Shown piece after piece: positions 33,355 through 45,153 of a DNA stretch of 64,000 nt. Source of the DNA: Endocalyx cinctus (Eukaryota; Ascomycota; Sordariomycetes; Amphisphaeriales; Apiosporaceae); assembly GCA_001600455.1 (NCBI GenBank), contig BCKC01000002.1, positions 62,001-126,000 on the forward strand. Reading direction: 5' to 3'. The translations under genes and the position numbers were made by a program. The notes under the pieces were generated by a model. The model made no database searches. It saw only the letters and a program-made list of their open reading frames with translations, and was not told the DNA's origin. Numbering within the stretch: the stretch's first letter is position 1; every line of letters starts with the position of its first letter.

Positions 33355-33418
33355 CCGGCATTTCAAATACCTCTACAACACTATCATCATCGAGAAAACA
33401 AATATTCGACCCGTAACC

Positions 33419-34711
33419 ATGCAGTTAGTGGGGTCCAAGACGTCGCAACGAATCGAGAATCTCGGGGAAGGGAGTGTATCATTGATACCGCTCGATCCCG
33501 AGGATATGGTAAGTAATATTTAGATGAACAAGTGAAGAGATGTAAAGAAGAGGTCATAAACCAAACAGTTATACTAACGCGCGGCGAGTCTACAGTGGCA
33601 CGCGAATAATCTCATAGGTCCCGAAGATGTCATCAAAGCCCACGCGATAAGAAAGGTGACGTCCGAGACAAAGACGGGCAGTACCACGTCGGAGAGAGTT
33701 CATACCGACTTGACCATACGAGTGACTTCGACCTTCTTTGACCCGGCCGCGTCGCAATTACACGTTTCTGGCACGGTCATCGTCGAAAACAGCTTCGTCA
33801 ATCTCGGCCAATACCATACCCTCGACCTCGAACTCAACCGACCGTTCACTCTATGGAAGAAGTACGGATGGGACTCGGTCGCGAAGGAGACCCTTTCGGA
33901 TGCGCTGAAGCACGACAAGGAAGGCGCCGTAGCGGCCGTGGTAATGCAAGAGGGTATCGCTAATCTTTGTATCATCACCGAATATCGCACCATACTCAAG
34001 CAGCGCGTAGAAAGCACGATGGCCAAGAAAGGATCGTCCAACAAAGGCGATCAGGACTCGAGTATGCGACGCTTCTTCGAAAAGACGCTCTCCACCTTAG
34101 TCAGAAGCATAGATTTCTCCAAGCCCCGACCTCTGCTGTTAGCCAGTCCGGGTTTCGTGGCGGGGGATTTCAAAAAGTATATCGCGGACGAAGGGGCGCG
34201 TCGAGGCGATAAATCGATGATGGCCATGGCCAAGGAGGCGACGGTGGTACATTCCAGCACGGGACATCTTCATAGTCTGAACGAGATACTCAAGAGTTCC
34301 GAGGTAACGGCGACGATGAAAGATATGAAATTCTCCAAGGAGACTCGTTTTATGGACAACTTCTTCGACAGGCTGCGCAAGGACGACGGGCGGGCCTGGT
34401 ACGGGACGGGGCCGGTAGAGAAGGCGGTTCGAGAGGGGGCGGTCGGACAAGGTGGGGGCGTGCTATTGATCAATAACTCGTTATTCCGAAACCAAGACAT
34501 CGCGACTCGGAGGAGGTACGTGTCTATGGTGGATAAAGTGAAAGAAGACGGAGGAGAAGCTCGGGTTCTCAGCAGCGATCACGAAAGTGGGAAGCGATTA
34601 GACGGATTCGGAGGGATCGCGGCCATGCTGACATATCCTATTCATAATCTAGATGAAGACGATGACGAGGATGAAAACGTTGATCAAACAGAGGAAGATA
34701 TGATAATATAG
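33419..34711 (+). CDS. DOM34: Dom34/Pelota ribosome-rescue factor
   Basis: With its GTPase partner Hbs1 it recognises stalled ribosomes and starts no-go and nonstop mRNA decay. Exons 33419-33508 and 33596-34711 give 401 residues. The intron has a GTAAGT donor, an ATACTAACGC branch site and a TACAG acceptor, and the junction reads PEDMWHANNLIGPED, the family hallmark. The N-terminal Sm-like domain runs to about residue 135 (IRKVTSETK, LDLELNRPFTLWK). The central eRF1-like domain (AAVVMQEGIANLCIIT...) carries no GGQ, as expected for Dom34. The C-terminal domain (GTGPVEKAVREGAVGQGGGVLLINNSLFR...) ends in a Glu/Asp-rich tail. The start ATG is the first in frame, and MQLVGSKTS suits the family. 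Confidence 0.95.
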
Positions 34712-35381
34712 AAGCTATTAAATGCTTCTACATAGCTAAGTACGTAAGTAGATACTTGATACCGTTTACTGCCGGGTGTACGTACTATCAAAACAATACA
34801 ATACGTATCTTATCAATTCGTCTTGGCATTTTTGAAGCAGTTCCAAGGTTAGTGCTCCAGTAGTATACAGTACGCTACTTAATAGATATTATGTATACTT
34901 AAGGCACCCCCAGCTTGAAACTAATTGCGTGAGGTACTTTATAGCCTGGTGACTAGTGGATGGATGGATACATACCTAGGTCCACGGGTATATGATATCG
35001 TCAAAGTGCATCTGTATGAAAAAGTTTAAGGTATGGGAAGAGAAAGTAGGTATATGCAGGCTAGGCAGGGACACCCATCTGTCCACTACACTCCGTACAA
35101 AGTACACTACTTGCTTGCATCCATGTAGATTTGTACGTGGTACGGAGTACTGTATAGGTCTTGCAGGAATGAGACAGATCCATAGAGAGAGTTCATACGT
35201 GTAGTACGAGTAGTGTACATTGTAAACGAACCGACGAATAAGTCGTAGGTGGGTACCATCGATACTAAGAATTTTTCGAACTTTCAGCCACCACAAGTGG
35301 AGTTATCCATAAATATTTTAGCCTCAGCTTTTCCGTGAGTTGGATTGTACGTGGTACTACAATATATGTAAAGATTCTTTA

Positions 35382-35383
<2 letters not shown>

Positions 35384-35412
<29 letters not shown>
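35384..35412. repeat. (GA)n microsatellite
   Basis: A pure GA run of about 29 bases in non-coding DNA. Confidence 0.9.
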
Positions 35413-35419
<7 letters not shown>

Positions 35420-36195
35420 AATATCGTATTTATTTCTATTCAGAATTAAATACGCATATAAGTACCTTTTAGATAGTATTACCTAGGTAGTTAAGTACTT
35501 AGCATATATACATTTCTACCTACATACTACCTATGTAGATGTCATGTACCGTTCCCTTAAACCTATTAGTCGCATTGCCAAGAGGTATATACCCTAGTGT
35601 TATGTGTACATATTATACACTAGTATACGTGACAGTAATACCTGGAAATGTCGGGTTAGAATAAGTATCGCTACACCAGTTCCCCCTGACAAGTACCTCA
35701 ATACTTAATTCCTCCAGGATACTTGTACCGACCGGTCCCGCAAGTACCTATAACTCAGGTACAAAGCATGCACATCTCTTGGTATGATTACATATATGTA
35801 TACTACCCCATATCAATATGGAGGCATATCTGCCATACCTAGTGTATATGCATACCTTCTGGTCGGTAAGTAACTAGATGTGCGCCTAGTATAGTCTACC
35901 TACGTATAGATATCTTCGCCGTAATCTAGTATATACAACTTGTGAACTCGGTAAATATGCGCATTATGCCTTACCAGACTACCACCGAAATACTTATTCT
36001 ATCTTAACACCGCCTATCATCTACTACGTGCCTTTCGTTATTTCATTGTAATTTAGCAATCTGCTCTCTCTTTCCCTTCTCTCACTCGTTCTTATGAAAT
36101 GAGCTCAAGTAGCTTCGAATTGCTTAGACAACTACAGTGACTACCCGCCGAGTCACGATAAGTTGACTGAACATGGCTTACCTCCACGACTACGT

Positions 36196-36197
<2 letters not shown>

Positions 36198-36231
<34 letters not shown>
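36198..36231. repeat. (TA)n microsatellite
   Basis: A pure TA run of about 34 bases, about 50 bases ahead of the first ATG of the weak candidate gene at 36281. Confidence 0.9.
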
Positions 36232-36235
<4 letters not shown>

Positions 36236-36280
36236 TGCTCTACTCTACTACTCAGATAAATACAATATATAATAATCCCG

Positions 36281-37315
36281 ATGACTTTGGCACCTCTGAA
36301 AGAAGAAAGAGGAAGAAAAAGACATCTTGTCGAGACACTATCTCGGGCAAGGACATCTCCCACTCCATAGTCTCTATTTCGGACTCAAACTACCGGCAGA
36401 AGGTGGATACACAGCGCCGCAGCTGTAGCTACGGTCTCACCAAGAATAACGAAGGAACACCTCTTGGTTCTCCTCCGAGCCTACCGAGTCCAGTTGACTA
36501 CGAGGATTTAGAAAACACATACTCTTCCCTACGTACGACATGCCGCGCCGTGGTGGTTTGTTTCTTGATAGGCCTGGATCTATCAAATCTGATCCTCCTG
36601 TTTTTGACTTGTTTCCACTCCAAATTTCTGCGATGTACTTGATTTAGGGAAGATCCTATCTAAATCTTGCATATGCCTCCTGCCTACGTGTACCGATGAT
36701 GAGCATGGCTTGTGCAACTTCTTCCCGGTAATTGTAGTGAAATGGGTCACGGTTATAATATGGATGGCCACGTTTCCTCTGTTGGTTCGAGTAGCTTAGG
36801 CTCTCGGCGGTATGTCCTCGCTAGTTGAACGCGGCTCGTCTACCGAGGCATTACCATATTCATGGTCAGGACATAGTCACTTCGGAGAAATTCTTCGCGT
36901 ACGAAATCAGTAGAATTACCACAGGTGGACATAAGTAAACTTAAATCACCGTCCAGTCCTTCCTCAGATATCTCCGGACCACGGGAAACAGTTGTCCACC
37001 ACGCCCCATTTTACCTGCTTTCACCTTGGCGACCTTCAGCCTCGGATCTGATAAAAAGGAGGCCGTGGTTTTCTTACATGTGCAGGATGATTTCCAGGAG
37101 CTTTGACGTGCGTGATATCCTTATCTCGTCTCGTAGGATGCGGCCTAACGCATTGGCAATTGATACACCATAACACCGGACGAGATGAAAGGAGACACGA
37201 GAACGCTGGTTATTTTTTCCGTTCATCCTCGAAACACGATTTCATCCCGGCTCACGCGATAATCTTTAAGCTAACGCAGGTTACCCAATGCCCAGATGAA
37301 CTTCAGCTTCAATAG
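36281..37315 (+). other. Possible small or relic gene
   Basis: An ATG at 36281 opens a 29-codon frame (MTLAPLKEERGRKRHLVE). It is followed by open frames at 36403-36642 (contains GSPPSLPSPVDYEDLENTYSSL) and 36925-37173 (SKLKSPSSPSSDISGPRE). The Ser/Pro-rich composition is more protein-like than the random frames around it, but I could not join them into one convincing spliced model and no domain is visible. It could equally be chance. Confidence 0.2.
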
Positions 37316-40029
37316 TGTAATACTGTAGTGGTGGTGGTGGTGGTAAGTACCTACCTCTACGTAGTTTGCGCCTGTAATGTCGTATTACATATGCTTTCTA
37401 CTAGAGGCACGAACCAAAATTGTAGTCGCGTGGTCGGTATTCCTGAATCTTGGGCAATTTGGTACGCGCTCGGAGAGCAAAAGTAGGGGTGCTCCGAGTA
37501 TGAAACGAACCCAGCGTTCGGGTGTTTGCTGAAGCGTGGTCTCCTGCATTATCGTAGGGTCTGCTAGTGATGCAGGGTGAACTTGGACAGAGGGTTAGTT
37601 AAACAAATTGGAAAAGTAGATAAAAAGATATGTTTCATAAGATTTTTAAGTCATTTGGTTATTCTCCAAAGAGGTTTCTGGAGGATTGACATCATGAGAC
37701 AGGTAATTGTTCATCGAGTACACTGACCATCAGGACACGCGTATACATACACGCACATGAAGAATATCGATACAAGAAACGTACACTAAAGGGGCGCAGG
37801 TCACGAATTGATCTAGATTCTAACAAATTTCAATAGAGCGACTAGTTTACTCTCCATCAATTAACTTTGAAAACGGCGGTAAGCAGGTAACAAATTGCTA
37901 TATCTAGACATCGCGACCCTCGATCGTCTCCCGACGTGCTGGATACGATATACGGTACCCACACTTCTATTATGCATAACTCCCTGTTTCGCTACCAATA
38001 TTACACGCATATATTTATCTAACTATATAAAGAAAGATAATCATCTAAGGACCGGCGATTGTTGTTGAACTTTTTCAAGTAACAGCTCAAACGATGACGT
38101 CTGAAGGAAGTGCGCTGATTTATGCGTTAACTTTTTACCGTCAACATTCCCTGTAAGCCTCCAATCAATTACATAGTGCAGAATGAGATAAGATAGTAAC
38201 TTATGAACATGTTTTTTTTTTCTCCCCCAAGTAGGCACTTTTGTTAGCAGCAGGCTGAGTTGAAACCGACAAATGTCACAGAGGCTGTCTGATTATGGTT
38301 TGAGGGGCGCGGCTCTGCTAAATGTGGACCGTGTTTTTCTACAGGGGTATAGAAGCAACCACGCTGCCACGTTTAATCTATCTACGAGGAGTAACAGAAC
38401 GAGTAAGTATTAATGAGAGAAGAAACAGTCACCTGGTATTCTCGCATTCAGTCTGCACGACAAGATGTTCCATCGTATAGTTCAAGGGTTCGTTATTATG
38501 GGCTTAGAAGGACTAGGTAGTGAATTGTGACACTGTCCATAGGTCTCGTCGGTCCTCTAGACCGTATTTCGCTCGATCAGATAACGAGGTAAATAGTGTA
38601 CACTCCAGAATCGTTTCTTACACCCTGCCCCGCTCTCCCACAAGAGAGGCCATAGCGTCTACGATCTTCTCTACTTTCTCTTTCTTCGTTGCTCTTTTCG
38701 AATCAGACCATAATTGTCTTGATTCGTGCAAGTGTTACCCTCGGGGAGATCTCAAACGACGTGAAGTTGAGATGAAAACGTACTTGTTTATGCGAAGCTG
38801 TTAGAAACGGCATTTTACCAACACACAGTACTTGTCCTTCGTTGCCGAATAAACTATGCTAAATAGAGTAATCTTCTAGTCCTTCCGGGAAGCCGTTGTT
38901 GAGGACACAGCCCAGAGGCTTGGTCATCTGAGCTGGCTCGTAGGAAGGTCATTCCTCAACGTATGGACGGGGCTGTATGCGAATTTTTGGTGTTTAAACA
39001 GGGGATGGATCAGTCAGGTTACCCATTTCGAGCAGGTTATCTTCCATGATATCAATTATCGACATAGCTAGACTTCTTCGATTTCTTTCTTTCTTTTTAG
39101 AAAAAAAAGAAAAAAAAAAAGAAAAAAGAAATCACCAAGAACCCTTCGAGATGGGACGATAGTCTTGCTCCTTCCCGTGTCCATCACCTACTTACAACCC
39201 GGGGCAAGCTGCGAGTCTCAAAGGGACGAAAAGACGATCAAAAACGATCATAATGCGTACGCGAAATAAGGTGGGACGAGGCGATGAAAAATAGAGAGGT
39301 TGTTCGAAGATCAAACGACGCAGGTCTGCCGAGGTGCAGTCAGCATCATGATCTCGGTGGACGCAGACAGCCCATACCTAGACTGGCATACTATGGAAGA
39401 AGACGTGTCGATTTCTAATTCTAATGTATACATAGTACTCCGTGCTGATATCTCGCGATAGTAAGGCTTATGCTAGGGATTCTAAATCAATATGCGTGCG
39501 TGCGTAAGTGTATTCTCCCACAAGTCGAGCCGATGTATCCCTTACCATGTATGCGTCCATATTTAGACGTAAATCATGCGAATGATCCTAATTCCCAACT
39601 CGGCATATGAATTAAATCCGGCAATCTTAAGAGTAACATTTTTGACCCAACCTAAACAATTCAGATTCATCCCAAGGTGTAATCGAATAGAGGGGTAGAA
39701 AAAGGAAGATCGGTTTCAACGTGATTGCCAGAAGTGGAGGACAGCTGTCTCAAATCGTCTCGACTGAGGGTCACTAATCTGGATAATAAGCGTGAGAAAC
39801 GATAAAAATAAAGTAGGGCATTAACTCGTAGAATGTCGCGCAATTGGAAAGGTATTCAAGTGGCCCTATACGCGTGTAGCCCAGTTTCATCCCACTTTCG
39901 ACACGTTAAAGGGTTCTTGCTCGAAAGTCAAGCAATGATATGAGTAGGGAGGGAACATGTATAACCTCGGTATCTTCATACGCTACTTGGCTATTCTGGG
40001 CAATAGTCCACGGGAGGTGACGAGCAAGT

Positions 40030-40302
40030 ATGCAGGTTACCGAATACGATAGGGAAGATATTCCTTATGAGCGACCACGTGTTTCTTCAAATCCCATGCT
40101 AGGTTTCGGCGGTGAATCAAATGAGATTAAGTCGAAAAAACTTGCGTATGAAATTGTTTCGCCGAAAAGGATGACCAGAGACATCGATTGGAAGAAGAAC
40201 GAGGTGCATTACCCTCGATCTCTCTTGGTCAAAGAACTCGACTCACGCAAACTCTGGGTTCGTGGAAGAAAAAGGTCGAGAACTGGTAATTGCTCCTTCT
40301 GA
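40030..40302 (+). other. Weak candidate open reading frame, 90 codons
   Basis: The frame encodes a charged peptide (MQVTEYDREDIPYERPRVSS...) with no recognised family, no intron signals that extend it and no neighbour. It is listed only because its composition is not obviously repeat-derived. Confidence 0.15.
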
Positions 40303-43300
40303 TCTGGAGAATGAACATGATCGTCTTTTGAGACAGGATCGCCAATAAGCAAGGCGCTATAGCGAGGGCGATACTAGCAATATAACCGACACGTAGTTTC
40401 TATTTAGGTATATGATATGTTTGCCTGTACGTCTTTTCAAACCAATCCAGACGTAGATAGATAGATAGATACATGTATAGGTTACTCCACTTTCGTGACT
40501 ATACGTAGATAATCCATTAGCGTTTGTAACGGGCTTTGGAAATAGGACGCGCACGAGGATAGGAAGAAGAAATAGAAAGATGTGGATCGAAAGTCTCGAG
40601 GTGTTAATAAAGACGGTCCATAAACGTGGACCAGATTATGTCTCGTGACGCGTTTCCTAGACTCTGTTTCGAGTGGTACGAAGCGACGGTCAGCTATACT
40701 CAGACAGGCCGTGACAGCGTGTACGACGTGGTTGATCCTCGGCTATAATAGCTGGCCATCTTATTTACGAGAGTATTCAAACGCGTATCCGTTAGATAAG
40801 GTATGGAAACGTTACCTTGCTTATATGGGATGCCTAAGGAGGTCGGCCAGCTGACGGTGCATCAAGAAAACCAGACTGTCGTGAACCTTGGGAACGGGGG
40901 CGCGAACTATCTCAGGTGAACGTTTGACAGAGTACACCACCTCTGTACCATGTGCACCGCAGCATTATACGTTTAGCAGATCGGCAACGGGACTAGACAG
41001 AAACATTCATCATAACAATAAGCTAAACCTTATTCTTCACGTCAAACATTGGACAAATGCGCCGGGGAAACGGGGATAGGAAGGGGTAGAGAGAGGGAGG
41101 GATGTAATTTTTTCTTTTCTTTTTTTTTTTCTTTTTTTTTTCTGCTTGCTAGATTATGTGTAATGCACATATCTGATTTCTCAGTCAACCTGGTTCAGGC
41201 CTGATACTGAGATGAGAAATCCCCGATTCTTAGCCAGTTTCAAGGGTGTTATAACAAACCGGGGGTACGATCATGCGGCTCCTACGTCTCCGATTTGGCG
41301 GTATCTAGTATAGCGTAACGATATATTTTAACTTTCCAGTAGAAAGACAGAAAAACATTAGGGTAAAGATAGGGATAAAATGAATAATTAAAAAAAAGAG
41401 AGAGAGAGAAAGAGATCAAACAATTTTTTAATAAACTTGATGATGCACGTGGTAATTTGCTTAAAGACTAAGATTATATTGAACGGCAACGCGATTGGCC
41501 GGTGATTCAGAAGAATAGTAAGACAACACTAAATATGAATCATCAAAAGAAAGTTTCTTGTAATGAAAATAAATAAAATAAAATAAAATATTCGTAATGC
41601 GTAGGAAATAATCACGCGCGTATAATTCATAATTCATAATTCGTAATTGACTCATCAGTAACAAGATCAAGACTTGTTTTGTAAAACAAAGTACGTTGAA
41701 GACATGGGAGATCTTTACCGCTTAATCTTAGTTTCGGACGCAACCGAGTGGGCTTGTAAAATAATAGTTTAGCGTACTGAGCTGAAGTAGTGTAGCATAG
41801 AGAGAGGGGGGTTTATGGTTCATGGCTTTTTTTTTTTCTTTTCTGTCGGATGGATCCCTTGTGGCTTGCATTTTCTTTCTCTTTATTTCTTATGTACTTT
41901 GTATATATATCAATAGCTTCTTCTCCTTCTGTTTATCATGTTGAACAATTATCATATATAAAGAAACACGTTACTTGAATGATATTTCTATTATTACTTA
42001 CTTATTGAAAAGCCGTGAGTTAACTCAGAGACTCTCTCCCATTCAGAAACAAGATCTCAGCTCGAACAAGAGAGAAAAGATTACCAAAAAAATAAAAATA
42101 ATAAAAATAAAATAAGCTTGAAATAACATGGGCCTCTTAACGGGTGGAGAAATATTCAAAAGGGGGCATGTAATAAAGGTTCCAAGAGCTTTTCAGGGGT
42201 TCAGGGGTTTAGAAGTATACATGGGGTTGTAAGGTCCAATCAGAACCCTTGTAACCTGAATAAGCGCGTCTCTGTAACACGTTGAAGCAACATCGGCACA
42301 AAACTCGATCGATGTCAAACGTCACAGACTTTCTCCTTTCGCAACCACCGTCCATTTTATACTGCTATACTATACTATAGTACTATGTACACTTCCTTCA
42401 CCGCAGCTTATCAATTTTTACTGCTGAGTATAGCCCATTCGCGCTATACCCACCCCTTGTGGATGATTCGGATTACCAAACAAGCCTCGAAGAAACCTCT
42501 TACCTAAATCGAACGCTGGGCCAAGGACGCCACGTCCTTATAACATCATGACCAGAAAAAACCGTTCCGACGGCGGTCCATCTCCATCTTCGTGGATAGG
42601 GCTCTTACCCTTTTCGATATTCTAGATCCCTCTTTGCGTCCACGTCCTCCACTCGCCGAAACAAGCCCTATACGGTGGAAACATGACACTAGTGTACAGA
42701 AAGGGAAACGAAAAACAAATCTGTACCATACTAGTCCTCCTCCTCCTTGCTTTGGCTCTGCTGCCTCTGAATATTTTCGGTTTCGATAACCGCCATTACG
42801 CTATAATCCTTTCTAGAATCAGCCCTGCCTATACCAGTATCTGATTGAGCCTCCTCTTCTCTACCATGGATAGAGCCCTTCTAACCCGCCATACCAGGGG
42901 TTTCTTATGCTAGTGTCGTTAATACTAGTGTATCTACTCATCCGAAAATCCGGTAAACTTGTTTTTCTTTCTTATTTTTTTGTCTCTAGTCTATGAATCT
43001 CTCTCTTTTTTTTTTAGAAGGGGGATATTGTGTTGTTTTCTTTCAATTCAAGCGAATTGCTTTTTCCAAATATTTCTGGGAGGGGAACCAAACGTCGCGG
43101 AAGTTCGCACTCTCCTTCAAACCGAGTTTCCTCCCTGGCCGCGGATTAGGTCGCCGTGATTCGACGTAGGCCAGACAGGAGTACAGCAGATCAAGTCAAG
43201 ATAGACGTGCCCTCTTCAGCTTGCCACGACCAACCCCCATAAACCCATAAATCCATAAACCCTTCCGGGGTCCTTCTTCAGAGTGTGTGGTAACAGGACA

Positions 43301-44058
43301 GGGCTATAGTCTACAGGGTGGCTGTATATGTCTCTAAGGGTGGTGTGGTGGTTCCCAGACCCTGGTCCATCCTAGACCCTTGCTCCTTCTGGGGTTTCTT
43401 AACGATGCCGAATATCATGAAGCAGTAGATGCATTGTCGTTATTATCCGCTCTCTCGCCCCCCTCTCTTAATTTTTTCTTTTTGTTTTGTCTCTTCTCTT
43501 TCACCACCTTGTTATTTTGGTTCTGCACCTACATCGATCACGACGTTGTTGCGCGCCTCCCTTTTTCTTCTTCTTTTCTTTCTTCGCAGCTAGCGACTAC
43601 ACTCTTTCATTATTCCCAACTAGCTTGGCTGCTTACACTCTTTTACAAACACTACCTTCGTCATCAGTTGATCTGGTTTGGGTTGCGGTTGTCCTTTCGA
43701 TTCGTTTCTCGTTTCTTGTTTTGTTCCTTCCATACATATCTTCATTCACTATCAACACAAGGGGAAAAGAAAAGAGGAAAAGAAAAAGATTTCCAAAGAA
43801 CACCCTGAAGATATTTAATAAGGTAACAGAACGATCCTGATCCGAGACGTTTTGGAGTATATCCCGACCTCTTCTTACTCTTATACAATTCAATATTTCA
43901 CTTCGATTCTCCTTGCAGCACGGCCTGCCCTTTTTTTTTAACAACCACTTTTTCATATACCTTCGATTCTTTGAGGCCGCACCGTCTCGAAACACGATAT
44001 TCAATCACGATAAAAAAATTATACAAGATATTCGACTGGAAACAGATTAGAGGAAACT

Positions 44059-45153
44059 ATGGCACCTCCGATGCAATTGGGTACGCATACGAGCGTCCCC
44101 TATACGCCAACGAGCGACGCCATCGATCGTCATGAATTTGGCGTCACCAAAAACCGGAAACTTGCGTCTACCGGTGGAGGCCGGGCTTGGAGCGAAGACG
44201 AGGTGAGTCTATAGCACCCGGGTTGTGCGTGTATGCAAACGTGGTTATGCATAACGACTTTCGCCCTCCTTGGATTGAATAGAACAGGACTCATCACCCC
44301 GGCGTTACAGGAAGTATATCTACTCCAAACCCGACTTCAGAAAATGCCGTACAAGCACATCGCCGCTCACTTGAAAAAGACCGAGCTGGCCTGCCGCCTT
44401 CATTATCACCAGCTGAGCCACGGAAGCAACCGCCGCAAGCGTACTACGTCGGTCTCGTCCGGATCCTCCGCCGGCCACTCACCCATTATGCCGGCCACCG
44501 CGCCTTCTCCCGCTCGAGAATGCGATACTCACGAGATCACGCCGCCCGGAAGCGCCGGCAGCCACGGCCCTAGCTCGCCTACGTTTAGCAATCCTATACA
44601 GCTCCCGAGTATCATCACCAGCACCAGCGTCTCGCCTCGTCTACCCGCCATTCTACCCAAGCCGGCCGCCATGAATCTCTCGGTCAACACCCCGGGGTTG
44701 GGTTACCCCACCCCGTTACCCGATAGCGCCAGGTCTCTCGGCCCCTCGCCCTTCCCTCAGCCGTCTCCTATCGGCCAAGGGCCGGGCCTCCGCCTCGACT
44801 GCTCTCTGCCGCCGCCGTCCGCCCAGGTAGACATCCCTCGCCTGCAAGCCATCTACTCGGCGCATCGATCGTCGTTCTGGGGCGCCATCGCCACCGACTA
44901 CGGCGCGGGCGTGAGCCCGATCGTCCTGGAGCAGGCTTGGAAGGCGAACATGCTCTCCGGAGGCAGCCAGACGCCGCTGACGCCCGTGGCGAGCCCGAAC
45001 GAACGCGAGGGTATCTACGAGAAGGCCAACGACAAGACCCGTATCAGCGCCATACTCGGGATCGACGCGAATCCCCGGAGTCCGAAGGAGAGGGAGATGG
45101 TCCGGCGTATGGAAGAGGAGCGCGGCGTCAACGCCGTCGCCGCCGGTGCTTAG
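44059..45153 (+). CDS. Myb-like (SANT) fungal nuclear protein
   Basis: Probable transcription or chromatin factor of unknown target. Exons 44059-44202 and 44311-45153 give 328 residues; the GTGAGT donor and TTACAG acceptor join AWSEDE to EVYLLQTRLQ. This rebuilds a single Myb repeat at about residues 45-90 (RAWSEDEEVYLLQTRLQKMPYKHIAAHLKKTELACRLHYHQ). A Ser/Pro-rich disordered middle follows. A second conserved-looking helical block at about 245-290 (VDIPRLQAIYSAHRSSFWGAIATDYGAGVSPIVLEQAWKANM) resembles another Myb-type helix set. The C-terminus has KEREMVRRMEEERG. The proline-rich coding region is much more GC-rich than the flanks. I recognise the type as a fungal conserved Myb protein but no named gene. 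Confidence 0.88.

Larger units (their letters stand above)
29129..33418. other. 4.3-kb non-coding region between divergent Myb and Dom34 genes
   Basis: No supported protein gene. The left two thirds are pyrimidine-rich in the sense of the Myb gene, with many T/A runs, including T38 at 30482-30519, and TA/TG repeats at 29905-30000. Minus-strand GTAAGT donors occur at about 30035, 31088 and 31755, which suggests a long, intron-containing 5' leader for the Myb gene. TACCTAGGTA copies lie at 31731, 32589, 32635 and 33098. The right end should hold the Dom34 promoter. Confidence 0.5.
34712..44058. other. 9.3-kb gene-poor region
   Basis: The longest stretch without a supported gene. It contains TA, GA and A-rich microsatellites, one TACCTAGGTA (35480), one TACGGAGTA (35141) and long AT-rich parts. 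Short open frames at 36403-36642, 36925-37173 and 40030-40302 (+) have somewhat protein-like composition but no recognisable family. I could not identify transposon proteins, terminal repeats or RNA genes. The last 700 bases are pyrimidine-rich and probably form the leader of the Myb-type gene at 44059. Confidence 0.55.

Noticed and set aside
43380..43808. 142-codon plus-strand frame rich in Phe, Leu and Ser
   Set aside because: It is a product of a pyrimidine-rich leader upstream of the Myb-type gene; composition alone explains it and no domain is visible.
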